From Paenibacillus sp. 1011MAR3C5 (GTDB taxonomy: Bacteria > Bacillota > Bacilli > Paenibacillales > Paenibacillaceae), in the NCBI RefSeq assembly GCF_003591485.1, contig NZ_QZCF01000002.1:806001-870000 (forward strand): 64,000 nucleotides of DNA, read 5' to 3'. Of this stretch, positions 16,298 to 25,233 are shown one piece after another. How positions within the stretch are numbered: position 1 is the first letter of the stretch; the number at the start of each line of letters is the position of its first letter. A program made the position numbers and the translations under genes. Under the pieces are notes generated by a model, which saw only the letters and a list, made by a program, of their open reading frames with translations, was not told where the DNA came from and searched no databases.

Positions 16298-17217
16298 TGA
16301 GAGAACCGATCCGAATTGGAATCATCGGTACCGATACGTCGCATGCCGTTCTGTTCACCAGGTTTATTAATGACATTAATCATCAGCACCATGTGCAGGG
16401 CGGGAAGGTCATTGCTGCCTTTCCTGGCGGATCGCCGGACTTTCCGCTCAGCGCATCCAGAGTGGACGGTTTCATGGAGACCATTGAGAATGAATACGGG
16501 GTAGAGCGGGGAGTTTCGCCAGAAGCTGTCGCTTCTCAATGCGATGCCTTACTGCTTCTGTCTGCGGATGGACGCGTTCATATGGAGCAATTTCACAAGC
16601 TTGCCCCCTTTAGAAAACCTGTCTTTATCGATAAACCTTTCGCACTGTCCGTCGATGAAGCGATTAGCATCTTCAAGCTGGCGAATCATTGGGATGTTCC
16701 GGTCATGAGCAGTTCTTCCTTACGATACGCAGAGCCGATCGTTCGCGACCTTGACCTGCATGGCCGCCATCATATAACGACCGCCGATGTGCAAGGACCA
16801 CTGGTGATCGAGCCTACGCAATCTCATTATTTCTGGTATGGCCTTCATTCGGTGGAGATGCTTTACGCGATTATGGGACCAGGCTGCAGACAGGTTCAAG
16901 TTGTGGCTGAGCCGTCCGGCGAGCGCCTGATCGGCTTATGGTCGGACGGTCGGCAAGGGACTGCCCTGTGCATAAGTGAGGGTGACAGCCGTTTCATGGC
17001 ACATATTCATAGAGGAGCAACTATTTCCACACTGGATGCGGAGAGCGGCGCTACCCCGTATTATGCAAGCCTGATCGCACAGGTCATGCATTTCTTTCAA
17101 ACCGGCCAATCTCTGGTGCATTGGCGTGAGACGGTAGAAATCATAGCCTTTCTCGAAGCTGCAGAGAAGAGCAGAGCGACAGGCGGTTCGGTGCAACCTT
17201 TATCTTTTCTGTTATAG
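16294..17217 (+). CDS. Gfo/Idh/MocA-type oxidoreductase-like protein
   Basis: A 307-residue protein with an N-terminal Rossmann domain (IRIGIIGTDTSHAVLF) and the family's EKP-like motif in the variant form FIDKPFALS. K in that motif is normally catalytic, so activity is plausible. The C-terminal domain is shorter than usual for the family. The start ATG overlaps the previous stop by four bases, and the gene ends the operon. It may oxidise or reduce a sugar-like or hydroxy-acid intermediate handled by the aldolase. No specific substrate can be named. Confidence 0.75.
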   Translation: MMREPIRIGIIGTDTSHAVLFTRFINDINHQHHVQGGKVIAAFPGGSPDFPLSASRVDGFMETIENEYGVERGVSPEAVASQCDALLLLSADGRVHMEQFHKLAPFRKPVFIDKPFALSVDEAISIFKLANHWDVPVMSSSSLRYAEPIVRDLDLHGRHHITTADVQGPLVIEPTQSHYFWYGLHSVEMLYAIMGPGCRQVQVVAEPSGERLIGLWSDGRQGTALCISEGDSRFMAHIHRGATISTLDAESGATPYYASLIAQVMHFFQTGQSLVHWRETVEIIAFLEAAEKSRATGGSVQPLSFLL

Positions 17218-17360
17218 GATATCAATCATTTTCATCTTAAAGTATGTTGGATTTATATTTAAAATGTGGCTAATGTGATTCCTATAGGGATGTCAAATGG
17301 TTATTACGTCATTTAAAAAAGCCTATGTTAAATTCTAATATTGATTTGTGACCATAAGAA

Positions 17361-17390
17361 AACCGCCTTTGTGAAAAGGCGGTTAATTGA
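17361..17390. terminator. Terminator between convergent units
   Basis: AACCGCCTTT (17361-17370) pairs with AAAGGCGGTT (17375-17384). The T-rich tail is best on the minus strand, serving the RibD-like gene. The 140 bases before it are AT-rich and hold nothing else I can name. Confidence 0.75.
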
Positions 17391-17431
17391 GCTATCGTCT
17401 CCCGTTGGCGTAATCACCATAATTGACAAGG

Positions 17432-18007
17432 TCATCTTACCGTCTGGTAAACGAGACCTATAGCTCCCGAATCAAAGGTCTTGTTTTCGATTAGCTTAAG
17501 ATTGATCTTCTCCTTGAAACCTTGGAATAGCGGCAATCCCTTACCGATCAGGACGGGAGAAACCGTAATTTTATATTCATCAATTAAATCAAGCTGCATA
17601 AGGTGGTGTGCGAATCTAGGACTGCCGAGGATGACCATATCTTTGCCTGGCTGCTGTTTAAGGTTATGAATCTCTTCTTCGACATCTTCTTTCACGAGCC
17701 TCGAATTTTTCCATTCGACTTTCTCCAGCGTCGTGGAAAAAACGATTTTGGTTGTCTTTTCGATCCACTCGGCATGATTCCGTTCATACTGCGAAGCCGA
17801 TGGGTTCGAAGGCACAGATGGCCAGTAACTGTGCATCATCTGATAAGTCCCACGTCCCCAAATGACAGTGTCGGCAGTACTCAGAATTTCTTTCGCATGT
17901 CTCTCCAAATCAGCATCGTAGGAAACCCAGCCAATGTCCATTTCGCCATTCGGCCCTTCTACAAAACCGTCAAGCGATGTGTGCAGAAATAGAACGAGTT
18001 TTCTCAC
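17432..18007 (-). CDS. RibD C-terminal/dihydrofolate-reductase-fold protein
   Basis: A 191-residue NADPH-binding fold protein of the RibD_C/YwjB type. Features are an N-terminal RKLVLFLHTSLDGFVEGPNGE, VIWGRGTYQMM and a late DMVILGSPRFAHHLMQLDLIDEYKI. These are common in Bacillota and usually of unknown substrate. I choose GTG 18007 because AAAGGAG sits about eight bases before it; the ATG at 18028 precedes that site and lacks its own. It appears monocistronic. Confidence 0.82.
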   Translation of the reverse strand: MRKLVLFLHTSLDGFVEGPNGEMDIGWVSYDADLERHAKEILSTADTVIWGRGTYQMMHSYWPSVPSNPSASQYERNHAEWIEKTTKIVFSTTLEKVEWKNSRLVKEDVEEEIHNLKQQPGKDMVILGSPRFAHHLMQLDLIDEYKITVSPVLIGKGLPLFQGFKEKINLKLIENKTFDSGAIGLVYQTVR

Positions 18008-18204
18008 TTTCAGTTCTCCTTTGTTCATGAGGGTTATCTACAATATACACCTACATTTTAGCAGATTTTATCTGAGGTTGTTTCTTATGGATTGCTATTC
18101 CCAAAACCTGCCCATTAGCTTAGCAAGCATAAACAGAAGCTAAACACGATTTAACCAACATATTTTTCATATTCGATAGGGTCCATACTTTTGCTAATCC
18201 GGTG

Positions 18205-18417
18205 TCAACATATAACTCTAACTATGACGCACGACTTTGCAACGAGACGCATCAGCTTTCTATGTGCAGCGGGGAAGAGGAGGAAGTGCGTCGGGATGGG
18301 ACACCCTGCATTTTTAAACAAATATTCCAGCCTGCCAAACTTCTCGTATACGTCGCGAATAAACATCTCAAAAGCAGTCGCATCCGTTACATCCTCCATC
18401 CCGTTACCTCCCAACAA
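18205..18417 (-). pseudogene. Remnant of a short-chain dehydrogenase/reductase gene
   Basis: On the minus strand a short open frame begins with text typical of an SDR interior: DVTDATAFEMFIRDVYEKFGRLEYLFKNAG, where NNAG is the usual motif. The N-terminal glycine-rich cofactor loop and the catalytic YxxxK are missing. After KNAG the sequence no longer resembles an SDR, so it is a truncated and rearranged fragment. No ribosome site is evident. Confidence 0.6.
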
Positions 18418-19020
18418 TTGGTGTGAAGGATCTAGAAAAAGAATTCCACATCTATATATTCCTATATGTTACCATCTGAAGAATGAGAGAATCGTAGAGG
18501 ATCGACAACAATAGGCGGGTAGTATTAGAAAATAAAGCAAGGAAATCCGAAAAACACTTTAGTTCTAAAGTTCTTTTCACTTGTCGAAAAGAATAAGCCT
18601 TTCCGCATATCATCGACATTCGCAGCATGACTCAAGAATCAGAATATTCCGAATAAAACTGAATCGTCTTGTTTATTGCCCCTTGGGCGATTCAGGATTA
18701 CTATTAGAACATATCTAGTATTTTACTTATATGGTTTTGGAAACGCTTTTTTATGTTTCATATTTTCGATATAAATTCCTTCGGGAGTTTATATACACAA
18801 TTGGCAGGAAAGGAGGGAAGAGGTCGTATTTTAAAGGATAGGCTAGAAAAATAGCAGCTAGAAAGGCGGTGGCTCCGGTTAACTCGAATTGGATTCGCAT
18901 AGGCTTCATAGAAAAAAATTGGAAACAACTTTAAGCTTGACCTTGGCGGTGTGCACCGTTATTACTTTATGTTTCATCGTAATCGATCGTTCATCCCAAT
19001 CCATATTAGGAGGTTATCAG
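18418..19020 (+). other. Long non-coding region before the LPMO gene
   Basis: About 600 AT-rich bases. It contains a perfect 16-base palindrome ACTTTAGTTCTAAAGT (18556-18571), a TTGGAAACGCTTTT segment (18737-18750) with partial likeness to a CcpA cre site, and TATTTT/TATAAA hexamers at 18761-18775 that could be -10 boxes. A frame open from 18889 joins the LPMO, but it has no ribosome site. Confidence 0.45.
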
Positions 19021-20358
19021 ATGAATACATTACGTTTGACTATGCCGGTTCGGACGAAAATGATAATGGCCGGCTTGCTTGCGCTGATTATGGTGGTATC
19101 CACGCTGTTCATTCCTTCGGGAAAAGTATCCGCTCATGGCAACATTACGAATAGCCGGGCAGCTTTGTGTGCCAACGGTCAGAATCAGAATTGTGGGCAA
19201 ATCATATATGAGCCGTACAGCTTAGAAGGACCAAAAGGCTTCCCGGCTGCTGGTCCGCCGGATGGGAAAATCGCAAGCGCTAACACTTGGTTTACTCAAC
19301 TGGATCAACAATCGGCAACTCGATGGACAAAAGTAAACATTAGCCCCGGCTCCTACACCTTCAACTGGAATATCAAAGTTCCTCATGCTACAACTAGTTG
19401 GAAATACTATATTACAAAACAAAACTGGAACCCTAACGCCCCGCTCACTCGCGATTCCTTTGACCTCACTCCTTTCTGCAGCGTAAATTCCGGAGGGGCA
19501 ATGCCAGGCGGAAGTTACTCCAATACTTGCAACATCCCTAGCCGCAGCGGTTATCAAATCATATTGGCCGTTTGGGAAATCTATGATACCAATAATGCGT
19601 TCTACAATGTAATTGATGTAAACTTCGGCGGCGATGTCGATTCGCAGCCACCAACAACTCCGTCCGGACTTGCCGTCTCGAACATCGGTACAACAAGCGC
19701 TTCCTTGTCCTGGAATGCTTCCACGGACAATAAAGGCGTGGCAGGATACCGCATCTTCAACGGCAGCAACCAAATCGCCAGCACAACTGGCACTGGCACA
19801 ACCCACTCCTTAACAGGCTTAACCTCTAACACCTCCTATAACCTGACGGTCAAGGCGTACGACGCTGCTGGCAATCTCTCCGCGGCGAGCAATAGTGTAT
19901 CATTCACGACCCAGCAAGTAAGCGGACCGGATGTGGAACCGCCGACTGCGCCGAACAGCCTGCATGTCATGGGTACGGTCACCCATAATTCGGTACCGCT
20001 CATGTGGAATGCGTCCACAGATAACATTGGCGTAACAGGCTATCAAATTTTCCGCAACGGTACGCTAGCCGCCACTGTAACCGGCACAACGCTGCAATAC
20101 ACGGTTGGCGCTCTTAATTCCAATACGGCTTACACCTTTACGGTGAAAGCGATTGATGCAGCTGGCAATGTATCGGCTGCCAGCAATTCGCTAAACGTTA
20201 CCACAACGGCTGTTCCAACATCCTATCCTGCATGGAGCTCGACAACTGTCTATGTAGGCGGCAATAAAGTGACACATAATGGCGTCAACTACGAGGCCAA
20301 ATGGTGGACGCTAGGCGAGACGCCAGGCAACGCCGATGTCTGGAAGGTTATCCCTTAA
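19021..20358 (+). CDS. Secreted AA10 lytic polysaccharide monooxygenase with two FN3 domains and a CBM5/12
   Basis: A 445-residue exported copper enzyme that cleaves crystalline chitin or cellulose oxidatively. A signal peptide ends VSA, leaving His39 as the N-terminal residue of the mature AA10 domain. The second brace His is H122 (KVPHATTSWKYY), and F195 fits the axial position. AA10 spans about 39-204, followed by FN3 modules (about 210-294 and 302-388) and a C-terminal CBM5/12 (YPAWSSTTVYVGGNKVTHNG..). Cysteine pairs are present. The start is ATG 19021 after AGGAGG; an open extension to 18889 would bury the signal peptide. CBM5/12 favours chitin. Confidence 0.93.
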   Translation: MNTLRLTMPVRTKMIMAGLLALIMVVSTLFIPSGKVSAHGNITNSRAALCANGQNQNCGQIIYEPYSLEGPKGFPAAGPPDGKIASANTWFTQLDQQSATRWTKVNISPGSYTFNWNIKVPHATTSWKYYITKQNWNPNAPLTRDSFDLTPFCSVNSGGAMPGGSYSNTCNIPSRSGYQIILAVWEIYDTNNAFYNVIDVNFGGDVDSQPPTTPSGLAVSNIGTTSASLSWNASTDNKGVAGYRIFNGSNQIASTTGTGTTHSLTGLTSNTSYNLTVKAYDAAGNLSAASNSVSFTTQQVSGPDVEPPTAPNSLHVMGTVTHNSVPLMWNASTDNIGVTGYQIFRNGTLAATVTGTTLQYTVGALNSNTAYTFTVKAIDAAGNVSAASNSLNVTTTAVPTSYPAWSSTTVYVGGNKVTHNGVNYEAKWWTLGETPGNADVWKVIP

Positions 20359-20375
20359 TACGAGTTAAGCTATTG

Positions 20376-20410
20376 CCTGCATAGCGGTCATCCGCTGTGC
20401 AGGTTTTTTA
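20376..20410 (+). terminator. Terminator after the LPMO gene
   Basis: CCTGCATAGCGG (20376-20387) pairs with CCGCTGTGCAGG (20392-20403), followed by TTTTTT. Confidence 0.88.
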
Positions 20411-20616
20411 TGCTTATGTAAAATATGCTGTTCAACCTGTGAATCTATCAAATGAATGTTAATGAATGCTAAGCATACCCATATTAGATAGAATTATATA
20501 TAATGTCATTATCAGTTGTTTTACTTACAAAATACGACAGGGGAGAAGATTCGATTTGATTGGAGGATAACCTGGAACAAGTTTGTGTTATATTCTTCAG
20601 CTGGTAATTTTCAAAA

Positions 20617-20645
20617 TTGCAACGCCTATTCGGCAACCTTATAAT
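20617..20645 (+). promoter_or_regulatory. SigA promoter of the RimJ/RimL-type acetyltransferase
   Basis: TTGCAA (20617-20622), 17 bases and a perfect TATAAT (20640-20645), about 65 bases before the start codon. The 200 bases upstream of it are AT-rich, with no gene that I can support. Confidence 0.68.
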
Positions 20646-20712
20646 GGCAAAACCCGTTATAACATCTGTATAACGTCGATCTCATATAAGTAAGTAAAGG
20701 CGGGAATACGAA

Positions 20713-21264
20713 ATGGAACTGCTGACATCCAGATTGCGGTTGTTTACCTTGGACGATTGTGCAAAGGCGCCGCTTGTACTCGACTATTTTAAAAGGAATA
20801 AATCCTTCCTGTCCACATGGGAGATCGTCAGAGACGACTCCTTCTATACGCTGCAGGCTCAACAAGACATGTTGTTTAATGACCTTAATTATATGGCCTG
20901 CGGACAGCTCGTCAAGCTATGGATCAGCAGGTTAGGCGAAGAAGATCGGATTATCGGCTCGGTCGCGCTGAGCAATATTGTGTACGGCGCTTTCTTGTCC
21001 TGCCATCTCGGTTATCGGCTTGATGGAGAGGAAGAAGGCAAGGGTTATATGACAGAGGCGCTTCAAGCTCTGATCGACTATGCGTTCCAGGAGCTGAAGC
21101 TGCACCGGATCGAGGCGAATATTATGCCGCAAAACGCGGCTTCGTTCCGTGTCGTTGAAAAGCTTGGTTTCTGCCATGAGGGGCTGGCTCGCAAGTATTT
21201 GAAAATTAACGGAAAATGGGAGGATCATGTGCATATGGTCCTTTTGAATGAAGAGATAGAATAA
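20713..21264 (+). CDS. RimJ/RimL-type GNAT acetyltransferase
   Basis: A 183-residue GNAT of the ribosomal-protein-serine/alanine acetyltransferase-like group. It opens LTSRLRLFTLDD. Motif A is GYRLDGEEEGKGYMTEALQALIDYAF, with G-K-G-Y as the acetyl-CoA loop. Motif B is HRIEANIMPQNAASFRVVEKLGF. The family acetylates the N-terminus of ribosomal proteins or small molecules; the target here is unknown. It is 48 bases upstream of the penicillin-binding protein gene and may be cotranscribed. Confidence 0.85.
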   Translation: MELLTSRLRLFTLDDCAKAPLVLDYFKRNKSFLSTWEIVRDDSFYTLQAQQDMLFNDLNYMACGQLVKLWISRLGEEDRIIGSVALSNIVYGAFLSCHLGYRLDGEEEGKGYMTEALQALIDYAFQELKLHRIEANIMPQNAASFRVVEKLGFCHEGLARKYLKINGKWEDHVHMVLLNEEIE

Positions 21265-21312
21265 GAAGCAGCATCTAAGCATCTAATTCGATCGGATAAG
21301 GGAGGCGTACCC

Positions 21313-23274
21313 GTGTCAGAGGAGCAAGAGAAGAAAGAGATTGCGATTCGGCGGCAGCATTTTTTTAGGCTTAACTTGTTTTTTCTCCTGGTATTTGTAT
21401 TATTCGCCATCCTGATTATTCGGCTTGCTATCCTGCAATTTGTCGAAGGCCCTACCATCCTGCAGCAGGCGAAGGATAAGCTGGGCAATACGCCGGTCCG
21501 AATCGCGCCTATTCGCGGGAATATCTATGACGCTGACGGCGTGCAGCTGGCTTATTCGACATCTGTGCAGTCTCTTTACTTTTCCATTGAGCGCGGCTTC
21601 AAATCTGAAGAAGCCGATGAGTTTGCCGCAAAGCTCAAGGAAGTATTCGACCAGTACGGCGATCAGGCCAAAAGCATGACCATTGAACAGATCAAAGAAA
21701 ATATGGATTTGACCTTTCGTAAAAACACGAGATCCGTCCCCCGCAGAATCAAGTCCGGTTTGTCCAAAAAGGAAGTTGCTTATATCTCCGAAAATCTGTC
21801 GAAATACGATGGCGTGGATATTGTGGAGGAGAGCATTCGCCATTATGATCCGGATACTGTAGCCGTTCAACTAGTCGGTTATCTCAAGAAATTCAAAGGC
21901 TCCAAAGACTTGTCTTTCTATAAAAATCTGGTGCAGGACAATCCGCTCCTCAATTATATCGAGGAGGAAGAAGTCGGCTTCGACGGGCTGGAATATATGT
22001 TCCAGGAGCAATTGCGCGGAAAAAACGGGCTGAAGCTGATACCTATCGATTCTATGGGCAGAGTTAATGGCGAACCTCAAGTAACGCCGCCAGTTAAAGG
22101 GAATAACCTTCATCTGACCATTAACAAAGAGGTTCAAATGCGAACCGAAGAAGCGATTATGGAGCAGATCAAGATCCTGCAGGAGGGTGACGATCCCCGA
22201 AGCAAAAATGCTCGTACCGGATATGCGGTCGCAATGGAAGTGAAGACGGGCAATATTATTGCGATGGCCAGCATGCCGGATTACGATACAAATATTTGGG
22301 AGGGCGGCGGCGTTAACAATGACGAACTGAACCAAATCCTGTTTTATATGGTCAATGGCACGATCAGAGAGGTCTATCAGCCCATCCATGATGATAAAGA
22401 GCGTGCGAAACATCCAGGCTCTATTGTGCCGCTAGGCTCAACCATCAAGCCGTTGACCGTTCTCGTCGGCTTGAACGAGAAGCTGATAACGCCTACTACG
22501 AGCTATAGAGATACGGGCATCTTCCAATTCGGGCAGGCCGGTATTCACCGCAAAAGCATCCGTAACGCAGAGAATGCGGTATACGGACCGATGGACCCGG
22601 CGCGCGCCATTGAGAAATCATCCAATCCGTTCATGACGGAGAAGATCGGCAATGCGATGTATTTGAAATATAAAGGCGAGGAAGGCGTACAGAAGTGGGA
22701 CGAATATATGAAGATGTTCGGGCTTGGCGTCTCGACGGGCAGCGGGCTGAATGAATGGCCAGGTACGATTGAATATTTTAACGAAGCCAAAAACGCAAGC
22801 ACGCAATCTGCGCTAATCTATGCTTCCTTCGGTCAGCAAGGACGGTATACGACGCTGCAATTGGCTCAATATGCCGCAACGCTCGCCAGCCGGGGGAAAC
22901 GGATGAAACCTCTGTTCGTAAGCGAAATCAAAGATTCGGACGGCACCGTTGTGCAGAAATTTGAACCGGTTGTTCTCAATACGGCAGATTTCCCGGAGAG
23001 CTATTGGGATGAAATCGAAGCCGGCATGCGGGCGGTTCGCGTGACGGGCTTCGATGATTTCCCGCATGAGTTTTTACGGAAGACCGGTACGTCAGAGCAA
23101 AGCGTAGCCGGGAAGATTGTGGAGAATTCCGTGTTCATCGCGTCTGCGCCAGCGGATGATCCTGTGCTGGCTGTAGCCGTAGTTGTGCCGGAAGGCGGAT
23201 ACGGAAGCCGGGGAGCTGCGCCGATCGCACGCAAAATATTCGACGCTTATGATAAGGAATATGGATTAAAGTAA
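21313..23274 (+). CDS. Class B penicillin-binding protein (peptidoglycan transpeptidase)
   Basis: A 653-residue membrane-anchored transpeptidase that cross-links peptidoglycan. One TM segment lies at about residues 20-43. A dimerisation domain follows (IRGNIYDADGVQLAYS), then a transpeptidase domain with S376-T-I-K379 (nucleophile), S436-S-N438 and K590-T-G592. It resembles the PbpA/PbpH group used in cell elongation in Bacillus, though I cannot assign the paralogue. The start is GTG 21313 after AGGGAGG. It is followed by a strong bidirectional terminator. Confidence 0.9.
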   Translation: MSEEQEKKEIAIRRQHFFRLNLFFLLVFVLFAILIIRLAILQFVEGPTILQQAKDKLGNTPVRIAPIRGNIYDADGVQLAYSTSVQSLYFSIERGFKSEEADEFAAKLKEVFDQYGDQAKSMTIEQIKENMDLTFRKNTRSVPRRIKSGLSKKEVAYISENLSKYDGVDIVEESIRHYDPDTVAVQLVGYLKKFKGSKDLSFYKNLVQDNPLLNYIEEEEVGFDGLEYMFQEQLRGKNGLKLIPIDSMGRVNGEPQVTPPVKGNNLHLTINKEVQMRTEEAIMEQIKILQEGDDPRSKNARTGYAVAMEVKTGNIIAMASMPDYDTNIWEGGGVNNDELNQILFYMVNGTIREVYQPIHDDKERAKHPGSIVPLGSTIKPLTVLVGLNEKLITPTTSYRDTGIFQFGQAGIHRKSIRNAENAVYGPMDPARAIEKSSNPFMTEKIGNAMYLKYKGEEGVQKWDEYMKMFGLGVSTGSGLNEWPGTIEYFNEAKNASTQSALIYASFGQQGRYTTLQLAQYAATLASRGKRMKPLFVSEIKDSDGTVVQKFEPVVLNTADFPESYWDEIEAGMRAVRVTGFDDFPHEFLRKTGTSEQSVAGKIVENSVFIASAPADDPVLAVAVVVPEGGYGSRGAAPIARKIFDAYDKEYGLK

Positions 23275-23301
23275 TGGTTCACCTATCATCGCGTAATAAA
23301 G

Positions 23302-23326
23302 AAGAGGGGGCGCTAGCCCCCTCTTT
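23302..23326. terminator. Bidirectional terminator
   Basis: AAGAGGGGGC (23302-23311), loop GCTA, GCCCCCTCTT. It serves the PBP gene and the convergent metalloprotease gene. Confidence 0.88.
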
Positions 23327-23349
23327 AATGTCTGCATGGGTATTATCTT

Positions 23350-24954
23350 TTACAATGATGGAGCAAGCGATTGCTGATACTGTGTCCATAAGGTGCTGAC
23401 AGGTATGCCGGTTATGATTTGGAACTGGCTTTCCTTCCATGCGAAGATTTGAGCTTCTGTAAGACCATAAGTATTCAAAGAAACCTCGTTTAATTTGCGA
23501 ATAAATCCGCGGTGCTTCGTATCTTCAATCCACCGTATGAAATTTGCGGTGCCATAAGTATGCCAGCTGCCGCCCTGTGCAACACTGTAGCGGTCATGAT
23601 AGCCTGCCGAGAAGCGCAAGCTGTCCGTCAAAGCCTCTACATCGAAGTTGCCATATTGATAGGCATGTCCTAGCTCATGATATAGAATTCCGATAATCTC
23701 ATCTCGCAATGACTGATTAGGATTTGCCGCCACGCCAGCGAGATGCTGGGAGTTAAACGTCAACGTTTTCAGCTCGCTGTCTCCTCCCATGGAAGCGACG
23801 GGGCCTGAATCTTCAATCTTCACAAGGATTTTCTTCACCTCTAGAGGGGCGTCTGCCGGACTCAGATACAGCAATTCATTTACCTTGCGCACGATGGCTA
23901 ATATTTCTTGTTCGGCGTTCGGAAGAGCCGTTTCGAATGGCGTGAAGCCTGCCAGATTCTGAATTTCGATAGCCGGATTTACGGCATGCCACAAATCATT
24001 CGTACGCGAAAACTCTACTTCGCTCAGTTGAACGGTCCATCCGCTATGATTTTGAATATTATTCAGCTTATAGTAACGATAGGCTGTTGTATTGTTTTCC
24101 AGCAAGTAGTGCTTTCGCTGATGCCGGAGTCTGAAGTTCTCGTTCGTTTTCGTATCTAATGTAGTCCAGCTTGCAAGATCATTCGATCCTTGCAGCACCC
24201 AGCTCTTGGGATCGGCATCTGGACTGTTATTCGTCGTTTTTGCAGAGGTCAGAGCATAGCCGTCGATCGTCACAGCCTCGCCGAAGTCGAATTGCAGCCA
24301 TGCCGTGTTGTTATACGTCAGCCATTTGGTCGTGCTGGTTCCGTCTACTAAGTTGCCCTTGACATCCGTTGGCGCATTTTCGCCGCTGGCCGTAACGGTA
24401 GGCTTAATCGATTGGAAGGTTTGGGTTTCATCACCGAACAGCTTAATCTCAGCTAATTGCAATAGACCGCCGTTCTCGTATTGATTCACGAATTGATCAA
24501 ACTTGATATAGTTGTAAGGGGTTGAATTGACGAATGAATAGGTATTCGTTTGATGGCGCCCCGCAAAGCTTTGATTGGTCCGCATATCCAATACGGTCCA
24601 TACCATTCCGTCATTGGAACCCTTTACGACCCAGTTTTTCGGATCCCGGTCCGGCGCATCTTCTGCAGAAGTAATGGAGTAGGCATTTACGATTTTTGCC
24701 GTAGCGAATTCATATTGCAGCCATGCCGGCGAAGTGAAGGTCAGCCACTTGGAAAAGACAAATTGATCGAATGCTTTAAGCCTGCTTTGGTGCTCGCCAT
24801 TCTCGCCGCTTGCCGTCACTGTTCCGCCTTTTGCGAGATTAATAGGCAAAATAGTCGTAACAGAATCCGCAGCAACCGCGTTCGGTATAGCGGCCTCGCT
24901 GCCAAATCCTAGACCGATTGCCGCTGCCAATAGTAGTACTCCCAGTTTCTTCAT
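23350..24954 (-). CDS. Secreted discoidin-domain zinc metalloprotease-like protein
   Basis: A 534-residue exported protein. The signal peptide ends near NAVAADS. Two F5/8-type C (discoidin) domains follow: about 40-175 (..NLAKGGTVTASGENGEHQ, then WLQYEFATAKIVNAY) and about 180-315. The last 200 residues hold HELGH (in IGILYHELGHAYQYG), an HExxH zinc-protease motif. The surroundings recall the basic secretory protein/plant-type peptidase family (PF04450). Discoidin domains bind carbohydrate or cell surfaces, so this may act on extracellular glycoprotein or plant wall. The gene is alone, divergent from the sugar-locus regulator. The family of the C-terminal domain is less certain. Confidence 0.78.
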   Translation of the reverse strand: MKKLGVLLLAAAIGLGFGSEAAIPNAVAADSVTTILPINLAKGGTVTASGENGEHQSRLKAFDQFVFSKWLTFTSPAWLQYEFATAKIVNAYSITSAEDAPDRDPKNWVVKGSNDGMVWTVLDMRTNQSFAGRHQTNTYSFVNSTPYNYIKFDQFVNQYENGGLLQLAEIKLFGDETQTFQSIKPTVTASGENAPTDVKGNLVDGTSTTKWLTYNNTAWLQFDFGEAVTIDGYALTSAKTTNNSPDADPKSWVLQGSNDLASWTTLDTKTNENFRLRHQRKHYLLENNTTAYRYYKLNNIQNHSGWTVQLSEVEFSRTNDLWHAVNPAIEIQNLAGFTPFETALPNAEQEILAIVRKVNELLYLSPADAPLEVKKILVKIEDSGPVASMGGDSELKTLTFNSQHLAGVAANPNQSLRDEIIGILYHELGHAYQYGNFDVEALTDSLRFSAGYHDRYSVAQGGSWHTYGTANFIRWIEDTKHRGFIRKLNEVSLNTYGLTEAQIFAWKESQFQIITGIPVSTLWTQYQQSLAPSL

Positions 24955-25162
24955 TTCTCCACGTCCTTTTTTCTATATGGTCAATCTCTGAATTAAAAAA
25001 ACTCACCTCTTAATCCTAGTAATAACTAATATGTAAAATATATCATATAATGTCGACTTCTCATAGTGTATTTCTTGTAAATCGAATGTTGGATATCGAC
25101 CGCCCCAATCGCCCTTATTCTGATTATCCAAATTATGGAGCGGAATCTATCAGCGTTCATGT

Positions 25163-25168
25163 TATAAT
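25163..25168 (+). promoter_or_regulatory. Possible -10 box for the GntR-type regulator
   Basis: TATAAT is 66 bases before the ATG at 25234, in a 279-base divergent region. No good -35 lies at 16-18 bases. The remaining divergent sequence is AT-rich, with no other feature that I can support. Confidence 0.35.
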
Positions 25169-25233
25169 CCTACTAAAGCCGCACATCATCTCACTTATTT
25201 CTTTAGCTATTAAGCTTATAACGAGGGATAATT

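Noticed and set aside
18191-18514. Open frame on the plus strand in the gap before the LPMO gene
   Set aside because: It opposes the SDR remnant, has no ribosome site and looks random.
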